Source of the DNA: JBBQAA01 sp038276395
Lineage (GTDB): Bacteria; Actinomycetota; Thermoleophilia; Solirubrobacterales; Solirubrobacteraceae
Direction of reading: 5' to 3'
Assembly (NCBI GenBank): GCA_038276395.1
Contig: JBBQAA010000041.1
Span: 1 to 22,159 of the forward strand
DNA length: 22,159 nucleotides
The position numbers and the translations under genes were made by a program. Numbering within the stretch: the first letter of the stretch is position 1; every line of letters starts with the position of its first letter. Below, piece by piece: positions 8,169 through 15,680 of this stretch. Below the pieces are notes generated by a model that searched no databases, had not been told where the DNA came from, and worked only from the letters and a program-made list of their open reading frames with translations.

Positions 8169-8609
8169 ATGTTCCGCACCACCCGCAGGACCCTCACCGG
8201 CCTCGCCGCGCTGGGCGCGCTCGCGCTCGGCGGCTCGGCCCTGGCCGGCGCCGCGACGCGGACCACGACACCGTCGGCGCCCACGGCGGCGGCGACGGCT
8301 CCCGCCGGGCGCCACGTCGGCGCCGACGGCCGGCGCGAGCAGGCGCTCGGCGCCGGACCCGCCGCCAAGGTCAAGGCCGCGGCGGAGGCCAAGGTGCCGG
8401 GCGGCACCGTGCTCCGCGTCGAGACCGACGTGGACACGGGCTCGCCCTACGAGGCGCACGTGCAGAAGGCCGACGGCTCGCAGGTCGTCGTCTACGTCAA
8501 CGACGCCTTCAAGGTGACGAGCGTGGCGGCGTTCGGCGGCGCGGGCGGGGCGCCCGGACCCGCGCGCGGCTCGACCGCCGTGCTGCCGGCCCCGAGCTAC
8601 AGCGGCTGA
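8169..8609 (+). CDS. Small secreted PepSY-like protein
   Basis: A 146-residue exported protein. A Sec signal peptide (MFRTTRRTLTGLAALGALALGGSALA, cleavage near ALA/GAA) is followed by a low-complexity Thr/Ala/Pro linker to about residue 48. The core at about 59-119 reads EQALGAGPAAKVKAAAEAKV, then GGTVLRVETD and GSPYEAHVQKADGSQVVVYVND, then FKVTSV. This is the helix plus beta-hairpin pattern of PepSY-like domains (xxAxxxxGGxxxxxExxxxxxxYEVxVxxxDGxxxxVxxD). The tail is Gly/Pro/Ala-rich. PepSY domains are thought to inhibit or bind extracytoplasmic partners, but no partner is visible here. AAGGAG lies 6 nt upstream (8157-8162) and fixes the start. It is divergent from the propeller lipoprotein and convergent with galK. 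Confidence 0.82.
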   Translation: MFRTTRRTLTGLAALGALALGGSALAGAATRTTTPSAPTAAATAPAGRHVGADGRREQALGAGPAAKVKAAAEAKVPGGTVLRVETDVDTGSPYEAHVQKADGSQVVVYVNDAFKVTSVAAFGGAGGAPGPARGSTAVLPAPSYSG

Positions 8610-8613
8610 GCAA

Positions 8614-8648
8614 CGCTGAGGCCCGGGCCCACCGCCCGGGCCTCAGCG
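8614..8648. terminator. Bidirectional hairpin terminator between the PepSY-like gene and galK
   Basis: A perfect 15-bp stem, CGCTGAGGCCCGGGC with its complement, closes a 5-nt loop (CCACC). It starts 4 nt after the PepSY-like stop, and its right arm contains the galK stop codon. There is no strong T-tract on either side, so it may act as a GC-rich, Rho-assisted or tractless terminator for both convergent genes. Confidence 0.75.
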
Positions 8649-9644
8649 CTCGACGATCCGGGCGCCCGGGCCCGGCTCGAGCTCGACCGCCCCCGCGGGA
8701 ACGCCGGCGTCCGGGGGCAGGAGCGCGAGCACCGAGCCGCCGAAGCCGCCGCCCATCATCCTCGCGCCCGCGGCGCCGGCGGCCCGCAGCGCCGAGACCG
8801 TGCGCTCGACCGCGGGCGTCGAGGCGTCGTAGAGGTCGCGCAGGCTCGCGTGGGACGCGTCGAGGAGCTCGCCGACCGCAGCGAGATCGTCGCGCTGCAG
8901 CGCCGCCACGGTGTCGTTGACCCGCGCGTTCTCCTCGACCACGTGCCGCACGCGGCGGTCGAGCGGGGCCGGCAGGCGGCTCGCGGCCTCGGTCGTCGCG
9001 TCGCGCAGCGAGGCCAGCCCGAGCCACTTGCGCGCCTCCTCGCATTCCTCCCGGCGCTCGTTGTAGCCCGAGGTGGCGAGGTCGTGCCTCTCCCCGGAGT
9101 CCAGCACGACGAGGCGCCAGCCGCCGAGCGCGAGCGCGACCGGCGTGACCTCCAGCGTGCGGAAGTCGATCAGCAGGGCGTGGCCCTCCTTCCCGAGCAG
9201 CGAGGCGAGCTGGTCGAGCAGGCCGGTGTTGGCTCCCGCCCACTCGCTCTCCACGCGCGAGCAGAGCCGAGCGAGCCCGATCCGGTCGGCCGGCTCGCCG
9301 CCGAGCGCGAGCGCGAGCGCGACGGTCAGCGCCGCCGAGGACGAGAGCCCGCTTCCGAGGGGGACGTCGCCCGTGAACGAAACGTCCGCCCCGGAGCGGC
9401 GGCCGAGCACGGCCACCGTCCCACGGACGAACGCGCGCCATCCCTCCGCCGGCTCGGGGGCGGCGGCCGGGAACTCGTCGGCCTCGCCGGGATCGATGGC
9501 GCGCGCACACACGAGACCGTCGGCGCGGTCGCGCGCCTCCGCCCGCGCCCCGCACCTCAGGGCGAAGGCCAGCGCCAGCCCGTCGTTGTAGTCGGTGTGC
9601 TCCCCGATCAGGTTCGCGCGCCCGGGAGCGAAGGCGACCGTCAT
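8643..9644 (-). CDS. galK: Galactokinase
   Basis: A GHMP-family kinase that phosphorylates galactose at C1 using ATP. The 333 residues carry the galactokinase signature PGRANLIGEHTDYNDG (7-22; R9 corresponds to the conserved catalytic-site arginine), the ATP loop PLGSGLSSSAAL (95-106), the catalytic aspartate in GLLDQLASLLGKEGHALLIDF (D144), and the third motif GARMMGGGFGGS. The protein is about 50 residues shorter than E. coli GalK, mainly at the N-terminus, where the signature starts at residue 7. The ATG at 9644 overlaps no neighbour and lies 4 nt downstream of the uridylyltransferase stop, with AGGG at a normal distance. Co-transcription with a UGP-type enzyme, with no galT in view, suggests Gal-1-P is converted by that enzyme. 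Another sugar kinase of the same family is less likely. Confidence 0.93.
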   Translation of the reverse strand: MTVAFAPGRANLIGEHTDYNDGLALAFALRCGARAEARDRADGLVCARAIDPGEADEFPAAAPEPAEGWRAFVRGTVAVLGRRSGADVSFTGDVPLGSGLSSSAALTVALALALGGEPADRIGLARLCSRVESEWAGANTGLLDQLASLLGKEGHALLIDFRTLEVTPVALALGGWRLVVLDSGERHDLATSGYNERREECEEARKWLGLASLRDATTEAASRLPAPLDRRVRHVVEENARVNDTVAALQRDDLAAVGELLDASHASLRDLYDASTPAVERTVSALRAAGAAGARMMGGGFGGSVLALLPPDAGVPAGAVELEPGPGARIVER

Positions 9645-9648
9645 CCGC

Positions 9649-11001
9649 TCAGCCCTGCAGGACGGCCCCGTCCGGCACGCGGTCCGGGCCGGCGAGCTCG
9701 ACGGCTCCGCGGGCGATGACGCCGGCGCCGAAGCTCACGTCGCCTCGCACGGCGAGGCGCTCGCAGGCCACGAGCGAGGGTGGACCGTGCGGGAAGCGCT
9801 CGTCGAAGCCGTCGAGCAGCTTGTACACGGCGGGATCGAGGTCGACCATGAGCGGCCCGCCGCTCCGCTCCGGGGAGACCACGAGCCGCTCGTCCTCGCT
9901 CAGCACGTACGCGTCGGAGCGCACGCCGAGGAGGTCGTTCGTCGTCTTGACGGGCACGAAGCGCTCCCGGGCCACCCGCAGCGCCCGCGCCCCCTTCCAG
10001 ACCGAGATCGCGGCGCCCATCGCGGTCTCGAGCTGGACCACCGGCGTCGAATCGGGATCGGTGGGGTCGACCGTCTTCTCATTGGCGATGAGCGGGAGGT
10101 CGAGTGGGCCGTCGCGCCCGGCCAGCGCCCCGAGGTCGAGCCAGATGTTGTTGCAGTTGAAGAACGGGTGGCGCGCGATGTCCTCGAAGGCCGCGGTGTC
10201 CGCCTCGGGGACCTGCGCGGTCTCGCGGAGCACGAGCCGGCCGTCGGCGCGGACGAGGTGGCCCCCCTTGCGATCGGCGGGCGTGCGGTTGCACTGCTCG
10301 GAGACGAACGGGATGCCCTCCGCGATCATCCACGCGGGGATGCGCGCGTCGAGCGTCGCCCCGAGGTTGTCGGCGTTTGAGAGGAACGCGTGGGTGTACC
10401 CGCGCCCGCGCAGGGCGTCGAGCGTTCCCGAGGCCCGGAGCGCGGTGTAGACGTCGCCGTGGCCCGGGGGGCACCATTCGAGCGACGGGTCGGCCGCCCA
10501 CTCGACCGGGCCGAGATCATCGGCGCGGAGCTTCGGCTCCTGGCTCTGCAGGAACTCCGCCGGCACGTCGGAGGCGATGTCGGGATGGCGCTTCAGCGCG
10601 GCCAGCGAGTCCGCCTGGGTGCGGAACGAGTTCATGAGCACGAGCGGGAGGCGCGCGCCCGTGTGGGCGCGCGCGGCGAGCGTCTGGGCGACGATCAGGT
10701 CGAGGAACGTTCGGTCCCCCCTGACGGGCAGCAGCGACTTCGGGCCCGGGAGGCCCATGCTCGTCCCGAGGCCGCCGTTCAGCTTCACGATCACGACGCC
10801 GTCGAGGGCCCCGTCCGCCGGCCGCGGCAGATCGGCGACCGAGGGCAGCTCGGCGACCGGCTCGACCTGATCCTCGGGCAGCAGGCCGCGCTCCCCGCGC
10901 GCGAGCTTCGCGTAGGCGGCCCGGAAGGCCTCGACGGCGACCGGCGCGACGTCCGCCGCCCGCATCTTCTCCTCGGCCGCCCGCAGGCCCTCGGCGGACA
11001 T
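9649..11001 (-). CDS. UTP-glucose-1-phosphate uridylyltransferase, eukaryotic (UGP2) type
   Basis: Makes UDP-glucose (and possibly UDP-galactose) from UTP and the sugar 1-phosphate. The 450 residues belong to the UDPGP family known from eukaryotes and some actinobacteria such as Bifidobacterium, not to the GalU type usual in bacteria. The key nucleotide-binding loop LNGGLGTSMGLPGPKSLLPV spans about 74-93, with K88 in the conserved GPKS. Further family motifs are LMNSFRT, FLQSQEPKL, WCPPGHGDVY, FLSNADNLGAT and FFNCNNIWLDL, and a left-handed beta-helix-like tail (VRGDVSFGAGVIARGAVELAG). The ATG at 11001 lies 21 nt after the glycosyltransferase stop, and the stop is 4 nt before galK, so the three genes form an operon. 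The product feeds the SqdB and GalE-like enzymes encoded on the other strand. Confidence 0.93.
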   Translation of the reverse strand: MSAEGLRAAEEKMRAADVAPVAVEAFRAAYAKLARGERGLLPEDQVEPVAELPSVADLPRPADGALDGVVIVKLNGGLGTSMGLPGPKSLLPVRGDRTFLDLIVAQTLAARAHTGARLPLVLMNSFRTQADSLAALKRHPDIASDVPAEFLQSQEPKLRADDLGPVEWAADPSLEWCPPGHGDVYTALRASGTLDALRGRGYTHAFLSNADNLGATLDARIPAWMIAEGIPFVSEQCNRTPADRKGGHLVRADGRLVLRETAQVPEADTAAFEDIARHPFFNCNNIWLDLGALAGRDGPLDLPLIANEKTVDPTDPDSTPVVQLETAMGAAISVWKGARALRVARERFVPVKTTNDLLGVRSDAYVLSEDERLVVSPERSGGPLMVDLDPAVYKLLDGFDERFPHGPPSLVACERLAVRGDVSFGAGVIARGAVELAGPDRVPDGAVLQG

Positions 11002-11022
11002 CCGGAGACCCGCCGCCCGGGG

Positions 11023-11925
11023 CTAGGCCGCGGCCCGCTGCCGCGCCCGCCGCCCGCCGCGCTCGCGCCAGCGGGTCGTGAGCACCACGCGCGCGAATTG
11101 CATCCCGTACAGGACGTTCCGCTGCTTCTTGGACTTGCCGGAGGAGCGGCGGCGCATCGAGTTCGGGCGCTCGGTCACGCGCCAGCCGCGCATGATCGCG
11201 CCGACCTCGAGCTCGGAGGCCTGGTACTGGGGCTCGGTGAGCGGCACGTCGGCCGTCAGCTCGGCCCGCATCGCACGCAGGCCGTTGGCCGGGTCGGTGA
11301 TCTTCGTCCCGGTGAGCAGGGTGATGAGCCGCGCGTAGAAGTCGACGCCGGCGTCGCGCAGCGCGTCGTTCTTCTCCGTCGAGCCGAGCCGGCGCGAGCC
11401 CGAGACGAAGTCAGCCTGGTCGTCGAGTATCGGCTGCAGCAGGCGCCCGATCTCGTGCGCGTCGTACTGGCCGTCGGCGTCGAGCGAGACCAGGTACCCG
11501 GCGCCCGCCTCCCGGGCCAGGCGGTAGCCGAGGCGGAGCGCTCGGCCCTGCCCGCGGTTGACGGGCGCGACGGCCACGTGGTGGCCGGTGGTGGCGACGC
11601 GCTCGGCCGTGCTCTGGCCCGCCGCCTCGCCGGGCGTCTCGCCGTCGACGACCACGACGACCGAGGTGGCCAGGCCGCAGACCGTCTCCGGCACCTCCTC
11701 GAGCACGCCGACGATGTTCGCCGCCTCGCCGTAGGAGGGGATGACGATCGCCACCGGCCCGAATTCCGGCTCGCCGTGGCGCGCTCGGAAGTCCGCCAGC
11801 GCGGCGTCGTCGATCTCGGCGTCCCAGCCCTCGCGCTCGTGCCGGCCGCGAGGCCGGCACGCGGGCACGGCGGTCGCGGGCGGGCGGGCGGGCGAAGGGG
11901 CGATGGCTTGATCGGTCGTCTTCAT
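11023..11925 (-). CDS. GT2-family glycosyltransferase (polyprenyl-phosphate or lipid sugar transferase-like)
   Basis: A 300-residue GT-A-fold transferase. The N-terminal ~55 residues are Arg/Pro-rich and probably disordered. The catalytic domain follows: VAIVIPSYGEAANIVGVLEEV (58-78), VVVVVDGE (the usual DDGS replaced by DGE), VNRGQGRALRLGYRLA (122-137) and SLDADGQYDAHEI (DxD at 149-151), then FVSGSRRLG. This order is that of dolichyl/polyprenyl-phosphate sugar synthases (DPM1/GtrB). No membrane segment is visible at the C-terminus, so it would be a peripheral cytoplasmic enzyme. It is the first gene of the operon with the uridylyltransferase and galK, and is divergent from sqdB, with which it shares a 218-nt promoter region. 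It could transfer sulfoquinovose or another hexose to a lipid; the acceptor is not known. Confidence 0.85.
   Translation of the reverse strand: MKTTDQAIAPSPARPPATAVPACRPRGRHEREGWDAEIDDAALADFRARHGEPEFGPVAIVIPSYGEAANIVGVLEEVPETVCGLATSVVVVVDGETPGEAAGQSTAERVATTGHHVAVAPVNRGQGRALRLGYRLAREAGAGYLVSLDADGQYDAHEIGRLLQPILDDQADFVSGSRRLGSTEKNDALRDAGVDFYARLITLLTGTKITDPANGLRAMRAELTADVPLTEPQYQASELEVGAIMRGWRVTERPNSMRRRSSGKSKKQRNVLYGMQFARVVLTTRWRERGGRRARQRAAA
11838..11861. repeat. Perfect hairpin within the 5' coding part of the GT2 gene
   Basis: CGTGCCGGCC-gcga-GGCCGGCACG forms a 10-bp perfect stem with a 4-nt loop, 64-88 nt into the GT2 message. It encodes part of the Arg/Pro-rich N-terminal tail. It may be only a by-product of GC-rich sequence, or an mRNA element. 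Confidence 0.4.
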
Positions 11926-11955
11926 GACGGTAACCTGAGACCCAGGCGGGCAGCT

Positions 11956-11999
11956 GCGAATGGACGGCCGGCGCGGCAGTGTAGTCGTCGTCCATTCGC
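11956..11999. promoter_or_regulatory. 11-bp perfect inverted repeat in the divergent GT2/sqdB promoter region (candidate operator)
   Basis: GCGAATGGACG (11956-11966) and its exact complement CGTCCATTCGC (11989-11999) are separated by 22 nt. The site lies 31-74 nt upstream of the GT2 start and about 145-188 nt upstream of sqdB. Its moderate AT content and perfect symmetry suggest a regulator site or a leader hairpin on the GT2 side. I could not assign clear -35/-10 boxes for either gene. Confidence 0.45.
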
Positions 12000-12143
12000 C
12001 GGAGGCGGCGAGTCCAGGCGCCGCGGAGACTCATTCTCGAAACGGTTCCGGGGGATAGACGCGGTTTACTCTTCCGGGTCCTCCGCGCATTCCGCCGCCT
12101 GAACCCGAAGCAGATGAGCGATGCCGAACATTAGGAGATAGCG

Positions 12144-13334
12144 ATGAAGGTCATGATTCTCGGCGGCGACGGCTACTGCGGGTGGCCGACCGCCCTTCAC
12201 ATGTCCGACGCCGGGCACGACGTGATGATCGTCGACAACCTCGCCCGGCGGAAGTATGACGCCGACGAGCTCGGGATGACGACCCTGACGCCGATCCGCT
12301 CGATCGAGGAGCGCGTCGACGTATGGGAGGAGGTCTCGGGCAAGCGGCTCGAGCTCGAGCTCGGCGACCTCGTCGACTGGGACTTCCTCTCCCCGGTGGT
12401 CTCGGAGTTCCAGCCCGAGGCGATCGTCCACTTCGCCGAGCAGCGCTCCGCGCCGTACTCGATGATCGACCGCGAGCACGCCTACTACACGCAGTTCAAC
12501 AACGTGATGGGCAACCTCAACCTGCTCTACGCGATCAAGGAGCACGTGCCGGACGCCCACCTGATCAAGCTCGGGACGATGGGCGAATACGGCACGCCCA
12601 ACATCGACATCGAGGAGGGCTACCTCGACATCGAGCACAAGGGCCGCAAGGACCGCCTGCCCTTCCCCAAGCTGCCGCACTCCTTCTACCACTGCTCGAA
12701 GGTCCACGACTCGACCAACATCCACTTCACCTGCCGCGTCTGGGGCCTACGGGCCACCGACCTGAACCAGGGCGTGGTCTACGGCACGGTCACCGACCAG
12801 ACGGCGCGCGACGAGCGGCTCATCAATCGCCTCGACTACGACGACGTGTTCGGCACCGCGCTCAACCGCTTCTGCGTGCAGGCCGCGATCGGGCACCCGC
12901 TGACGGTCTACGGCGCCGGCGGCCAGACTCGCGGCTACCTCGACATCCGCGACACCGTGCGCTGCATCGAGCTCGCCTGCCTGAACCCCGCCGACCCCGG
13001 CGAGATGCGGATCTACAACCAGTTCACCGAGCAGTTCTCGATCAACGAGCTGGCCGAGATGGTCGTCTCGGCCTCGAAGACGCTCGGCGTGGAGGCGGAG
13101 ATCAAGCCGATCGAGAACCCCCGCATCGAGAAGGAGGAGCACTACTACAACGCCGTGCACACGGCGCTCGTCGACCTCGGGCTCGAGCCCCACTTCCTCG
13201 GGGACTCGCTGCTCGACTCGCTCGTCAACATCGCCGTCGAGCACAAGGACCGGGTCGACATGGATCTGATCCTCCCGCGCGTGAAGTGGGGCCGGGCGAC
13301 CAACCCGCTGCAGCCGGCGGCGGTCAAGGCCTAG
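12144..13334 (+). CDS. sqdB: UDP-sulfoquinovose synthase
   Basis: Converts UDP-glucose and sulfite to UDP-sulfoquinovose with bound NAD; it is the head-group enzyme of sulfolipid and of some sulfoquinovose glycans. The 396 residues align closely with plant SQD1 as I remember it, with little change outside the termini. Visible features are the NAD loop GGDGYCGWPTA (7-17), HFAEQRSAPYSMIDR, KLGTMGEYGTPNIDIEEGY (catalytic T145), FYHCSKVHDS (Y182, K186), ATDLNQGVVYG, LNRFCVQAAIGHPLTVYG, GQTRGYLDIRDTV and EEHYYNAVHT. The catalytic T/Y/K positions fall at the same numbers as in Arabidopsis SQD1. AGGAGA lies 5 nt before the ATG (12133-12138). It heads the operon with an epimerase and a flippase; no sqdX/sqdD-type transferase is adjacent except possibly the divergent GT2. 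Confidence 0.96.
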   Translation: MKVMILGGDGYCGWPTALHMSDAGHDVMIVDNLARRKYDADELGMTTLTPIRSIEERVDVWEEVSGKRLELELGDLVDWDFLSPVVSEFQPEAIVHFAEQRSAPYSMIDREHAYYTQFNNVMGNLNLLYAIKEHVPDAHLIKLGTMGEYGTPNIDIEEGYLDIEHKGRKDRLPFPKLPHSFYHCSKVHDSTNIHFTCRVWGLRATDLNQGVVYGTVTDQTARDERLINRLDYDDVFGTALNRFCVQAAIGHPLTVYGAGGQTRGYLDIRDTVRCIELACLNPADPGEMRIYNQFTEQFSINELAEMVVSASKTLGVEAEIKPIENPRIEKEEHYYNAVHTALVDLGLEPHFLGDSLLDSLVNIAVEHKDRVDMDLILPRVKWGRATNPLQPAAVKA

Positions 13335-13348
13335 GGCGCGAAGCGGCC

Positions 13349-14296
13349 GTGGGGAAGCTCCTCGTCACCGGCGGTGCCGGGTTCATCGGCGCGAACCTCG
13401 TGCGGGCGCTCCCCGCCACGCACGAGCTGCGCGTGCTCGACGACCTCTCCCGCGGCGACGAGGGGCTGCTGCCCGCCGACCGAGAGATCGACCTCCAGGC
13501 CGGCTCGATCCTCGACGCCGACGCGCTGCGCCGGGCCGTCGAGGGGGTCGAGGCGGTCATCCATCTCGCGGCCTTCGGGTCCGTGGCCGAGTCGGTCACC
13601 GACCCCGGGCCGAACTTCGAGATCAACGCGCGCGGGACCTTCGAGGTCCTGCGGGCCGCTGCCGAGGCCGGGGTCGGCAAGGTCGTCTTCGCCTCCACGG
13701 GCGGGGCGATCATGGGCAACGCCCCGCCGCCCGCCGACGAGACGAGCCTGCCCTGGCCGATCTCCCCCTACGGGGCGAGCAAGCTGTGCGGCGAGGCCTA
13801 CTGCCACGCCTTCGCCGGCTCGTTCGGGCTGAACGTGGTCGCGCTGCGCTTCGCCAACGTCTACGGGCCGTTCTCCGCCCACAAGAAGGGCGTCATCACG
13901 CGCTTCATCCAGGCCGCGCTCGCCGGCGGGGAGTTCGAGATCTACGGCGACGGGGCCGCCTCGCGCGACTTCCTGCACGTGGCCGATCTCTGCCGGGGGA
14001 TCATCGCCGGGCTCGAGTCCTCCCTCTCCGACGACGTGCTCCACCTCGCCACCGAGCAGGAGACGACGATCGACGAGCTGGCGGCGCTGACCCTCGAGCT
14101 CGCGGGGTCCCCGGATACGCCGATCGTCCACCGCGACCGGCGCCCCGGCGAGGTCGAGCGCAACTTCGCGCGGGCCGAGAAGGCCGCCGAGGTGCTCGGC
14201 TGGCGCCCCGAGCTCTCGCTCCGGGACGGGCTGGCCGAGACGATCGACTGGTTCCGCGAGCACGCCGCGAGCACGACCGCCGGGGCCTCCGCGTGA
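13349..14296 (+). CDS. NAD-dependent sugar-nucleotide epimerase, UDP-glucose 4-epimerase-like
   Basis: An extended short-chain dehydrogenase of 315 residues. The Rossmann loop is GGAGFIG (8-14), followed by LDDLSRG, then HLAAFGSVAESVTDP; the active-site Ser/Thr is in FASTGGAIMG (116-117), YGASK provides Y141 and K145, and RFANVYGP and YGDGAASRDFLHVADL follow. This set is typical of GalE and close relatives that act on UDP-hexoses. The start is GTG at 13349, 14 nt after the sqdB stop. The gene overlaps the flippase start by 4 nt (GTGA), so the operon sqdB-epimerase-flippase is translationally coupled. With UGP and GalK in the facing operon it can complete galactose to UDP-glucose conversion. 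A UDP-glucuronate or UDP-N-acetylglucosamine 4-epimerase remains possible, as specificity is not readable from motifs. Confidence 0.87.
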   Translation: MGKLLVTGGAGFIGANLVRALPATHELRVLDDLSRGDEGLLPADREIDLQAGSILDADALRRAVEGVEAVIHLAAFGSVAESVTDPGPNFEINARGTFEVLRAAAEAGVGKVVFASTGGAIMGNAPPPADETSLPWPISPYGASKLCGEAYCHAFAGSFGLNVVALRFANVYGPFSAHKKGVITRFIQAALAGGEFEIYGDGAASRDFLHVADLCRGIIAGLESSLSDDVLHLATEQETTIDELAALTLELAGSPDTPIVHRDRRPGEVERNFARAEKAAEVLGWRPELSLRDGLAETIDWFREHAASTTAGASA

Positions 14297-15654
14297 GCGC
14301 CCGGGCCGGCGCCGTCAGCGCCCCCGCGGCCGAGGCCCCCGCCGCGGCCGTGAGCGTCGGGCGCTCCTACGCGCGCCACGCGCGGCTGCTGACCGCGGCC
14401 ATGGCCACCACCGGCCTCATGACGGCCGCCTACTTCGTCGTCGCCTCCCACGTGCTCGGGCCGGTTGAGGCCAAGCGGGTCGACCTCGTGTGGTCGATCA
14501 TGTGGGTCGTCATCTCGGTCATCTACCGGCCGATCGAGCAGCTCCTCTCGCGCACGATCGCCGACCGCCGCGCGCGCGGTCTCGGTTCGCACCCGCTGCA
14601 GACCGCGGTGACGCTGCAGGGGACCTTCGCCGTCATCTTCGTCGGGATCGCGCTGATCCTCCACCACCTGCTGCGCTACCACGTGCTCGACGGGTCCTCG
14701 GCGCTGTACTGGGTGCTCGTCTTCGGCGTCCTCTTCTACGCCATGAGCTACTTCGCGCGCGGGTGGCTGGCCGGGCACCAGTACTTCGGGCTCTACGGGC
14801 TGCTCGTCATGCTCGAGTCGCTCTCGCGGCTGCTCTTCGCCCTCGCCGTGCTGATCGGGATCGCCTCGGGCCAGTCGGCCGTGGCGATCGGCATCGCCGC
14901 CGCGCCGTTCGTCTCGCTCGTCGTCGTGCCGCTCGCCTTCCGGCGGCACCCGGAGCAGGAGGCCAAGGACCGTGCCGCCGAGCGCAACGAGAAGTCCACG
15001 GCGCGCGAGTCCACCGGCTTTGCCATCTCGGTGGCGGCGATCATGCTCGCCGAGCAGACGCTGCTGAACGCCTCGGTCATCACCGTCGACGCCACCGCCG
15101 CGAACGCCGCCCTGGCCGGGATCGTCTTCAACGTCTTGCTCATCGCGCGCGCCCCGCTCCAGCTCTTCCAGGCGATCCAGACCTCGCTGCTGCCCCAGCT
15201 AGCCAAGCTCGAGGCCACCGAGGGCCACGCCGACTTCGGCCGCCTCATCCGCAACGTCGCGCTCGTCATCGGCGCGCTCACGCTGTGCGCGATCCTCGGC
15301 CTGCTCGCCGTCGGCCCCTTCGTCATGAGCCACGTGTTCGGCCAGCATTACGAGTACGGGCGGATCGGCCTGGCCGCCGTGGGGCTCGGCATGGGCTTCC
15401 ACCTCCTGGCCGGGACGCTCAATCAGGCCGCCCTGGCCCGCCGGCAGTCCCACTACTCAAGCGCCGCCTGGCTCACGAGCGCCGCGCTCTTCCTCGTCTG
15501 GACGGTCCTGCCCATCGTCCCCAACGCGCTCGTGCGGGTGGAGGTCGGCTATCTGGCCGCCACCGCTCTGCTGTGTGGACTGCAGTACGCGCTCTACCGC
15601 TCGGGCGTCCGGGTCCGCGCCGCCGCCCCCGGCAGCCTCGCGATCCCGGCCTGA
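14293..15654 (+). CDS. Polysaccharide/oligosaccharide flippase-like membrane protein (MOP superfamily)
   Basis: A 453-residue polytopic membrane protein with an Ala/Pro-rich cytoplasmic N-terminus and about 12 hydrophobic segments starting near residue 33. The pairing of membrane helices with conserved Arg in SVIYRPIEQLLSRTIADRRARG and a long cytoplasmic loop around 220-245 (RRHPEQEAKDRAAERNEKSTARES) resembles Wzx/MurJ-type flippases of the MOP superfamily. The loop is followed by segments containing APLQLFQAIQTSLLPQLAKLEA, which is characteristic of the second half of these transporters. The start is GTG at 14293 inside the epimerase stop. As third gene after sqdB and the epimerase, it probably moves a lipid-linked glycan across the membrane. 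The sequence does not show the substrate. The stop lies 16 nt from the convergent neighbour. Confidence 0.82.
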   Translation: MSARAGAVSAPAAEAPAAAVSVGRSYARHARLLTAAMATTGLMTAAYFVVASHVLGPVEAKRVDLVWSIMWVVISVIYRPIEQLLSRTIADRRARGLGSHPLQTAVTLQGTFAVIFVGIALILHHLLRYHVLDGSSALYWVLVFGVLFYAMSYFARGWLAGHQYFGLYGLLVMLESLSRLLFALAVLIGIASGQSAVAIGIAAAPFVSLVVVPLAFRRHPEQEAKDRAAERNEKSTARESTGFAISVAAIMLAEQTLLNASVITVDATAANAALAGIVFNVLLIARAPLQLFQAIQTSLLPQLAKLEATEGHADFGRLIRNVALVIGALTLCAILGLLAVGPFVMSHVFGQHYEYGRIGLAAVGLGMGFHLLAGTLNQAALARRQSHYSSAAWLTSAALFLVWTVLPIVPNALVRVEVGYLAATALLCGLQYALYRSGVRVRAAAPGSLAIPA

Positions 15655-15661
15655 CATGGTT

Positions 15662-15680
15662 CGCGAGCGTTCAGCTCGCG
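15662..15680. terminator. Hairpin between the convergent flippase and GT-C-like genes
   Basis: CGCGAGC-gttca-GCTCGCG is a perfect 7-bp stem with a 5-nt loop in the 16-nt gap between the stop codons (15652-15654 and 15671-15673). The right arm lies inside the minus-strand gene. No T-tract is present; it is probably a shared bidirectional terminator. Confidence 0.55.
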
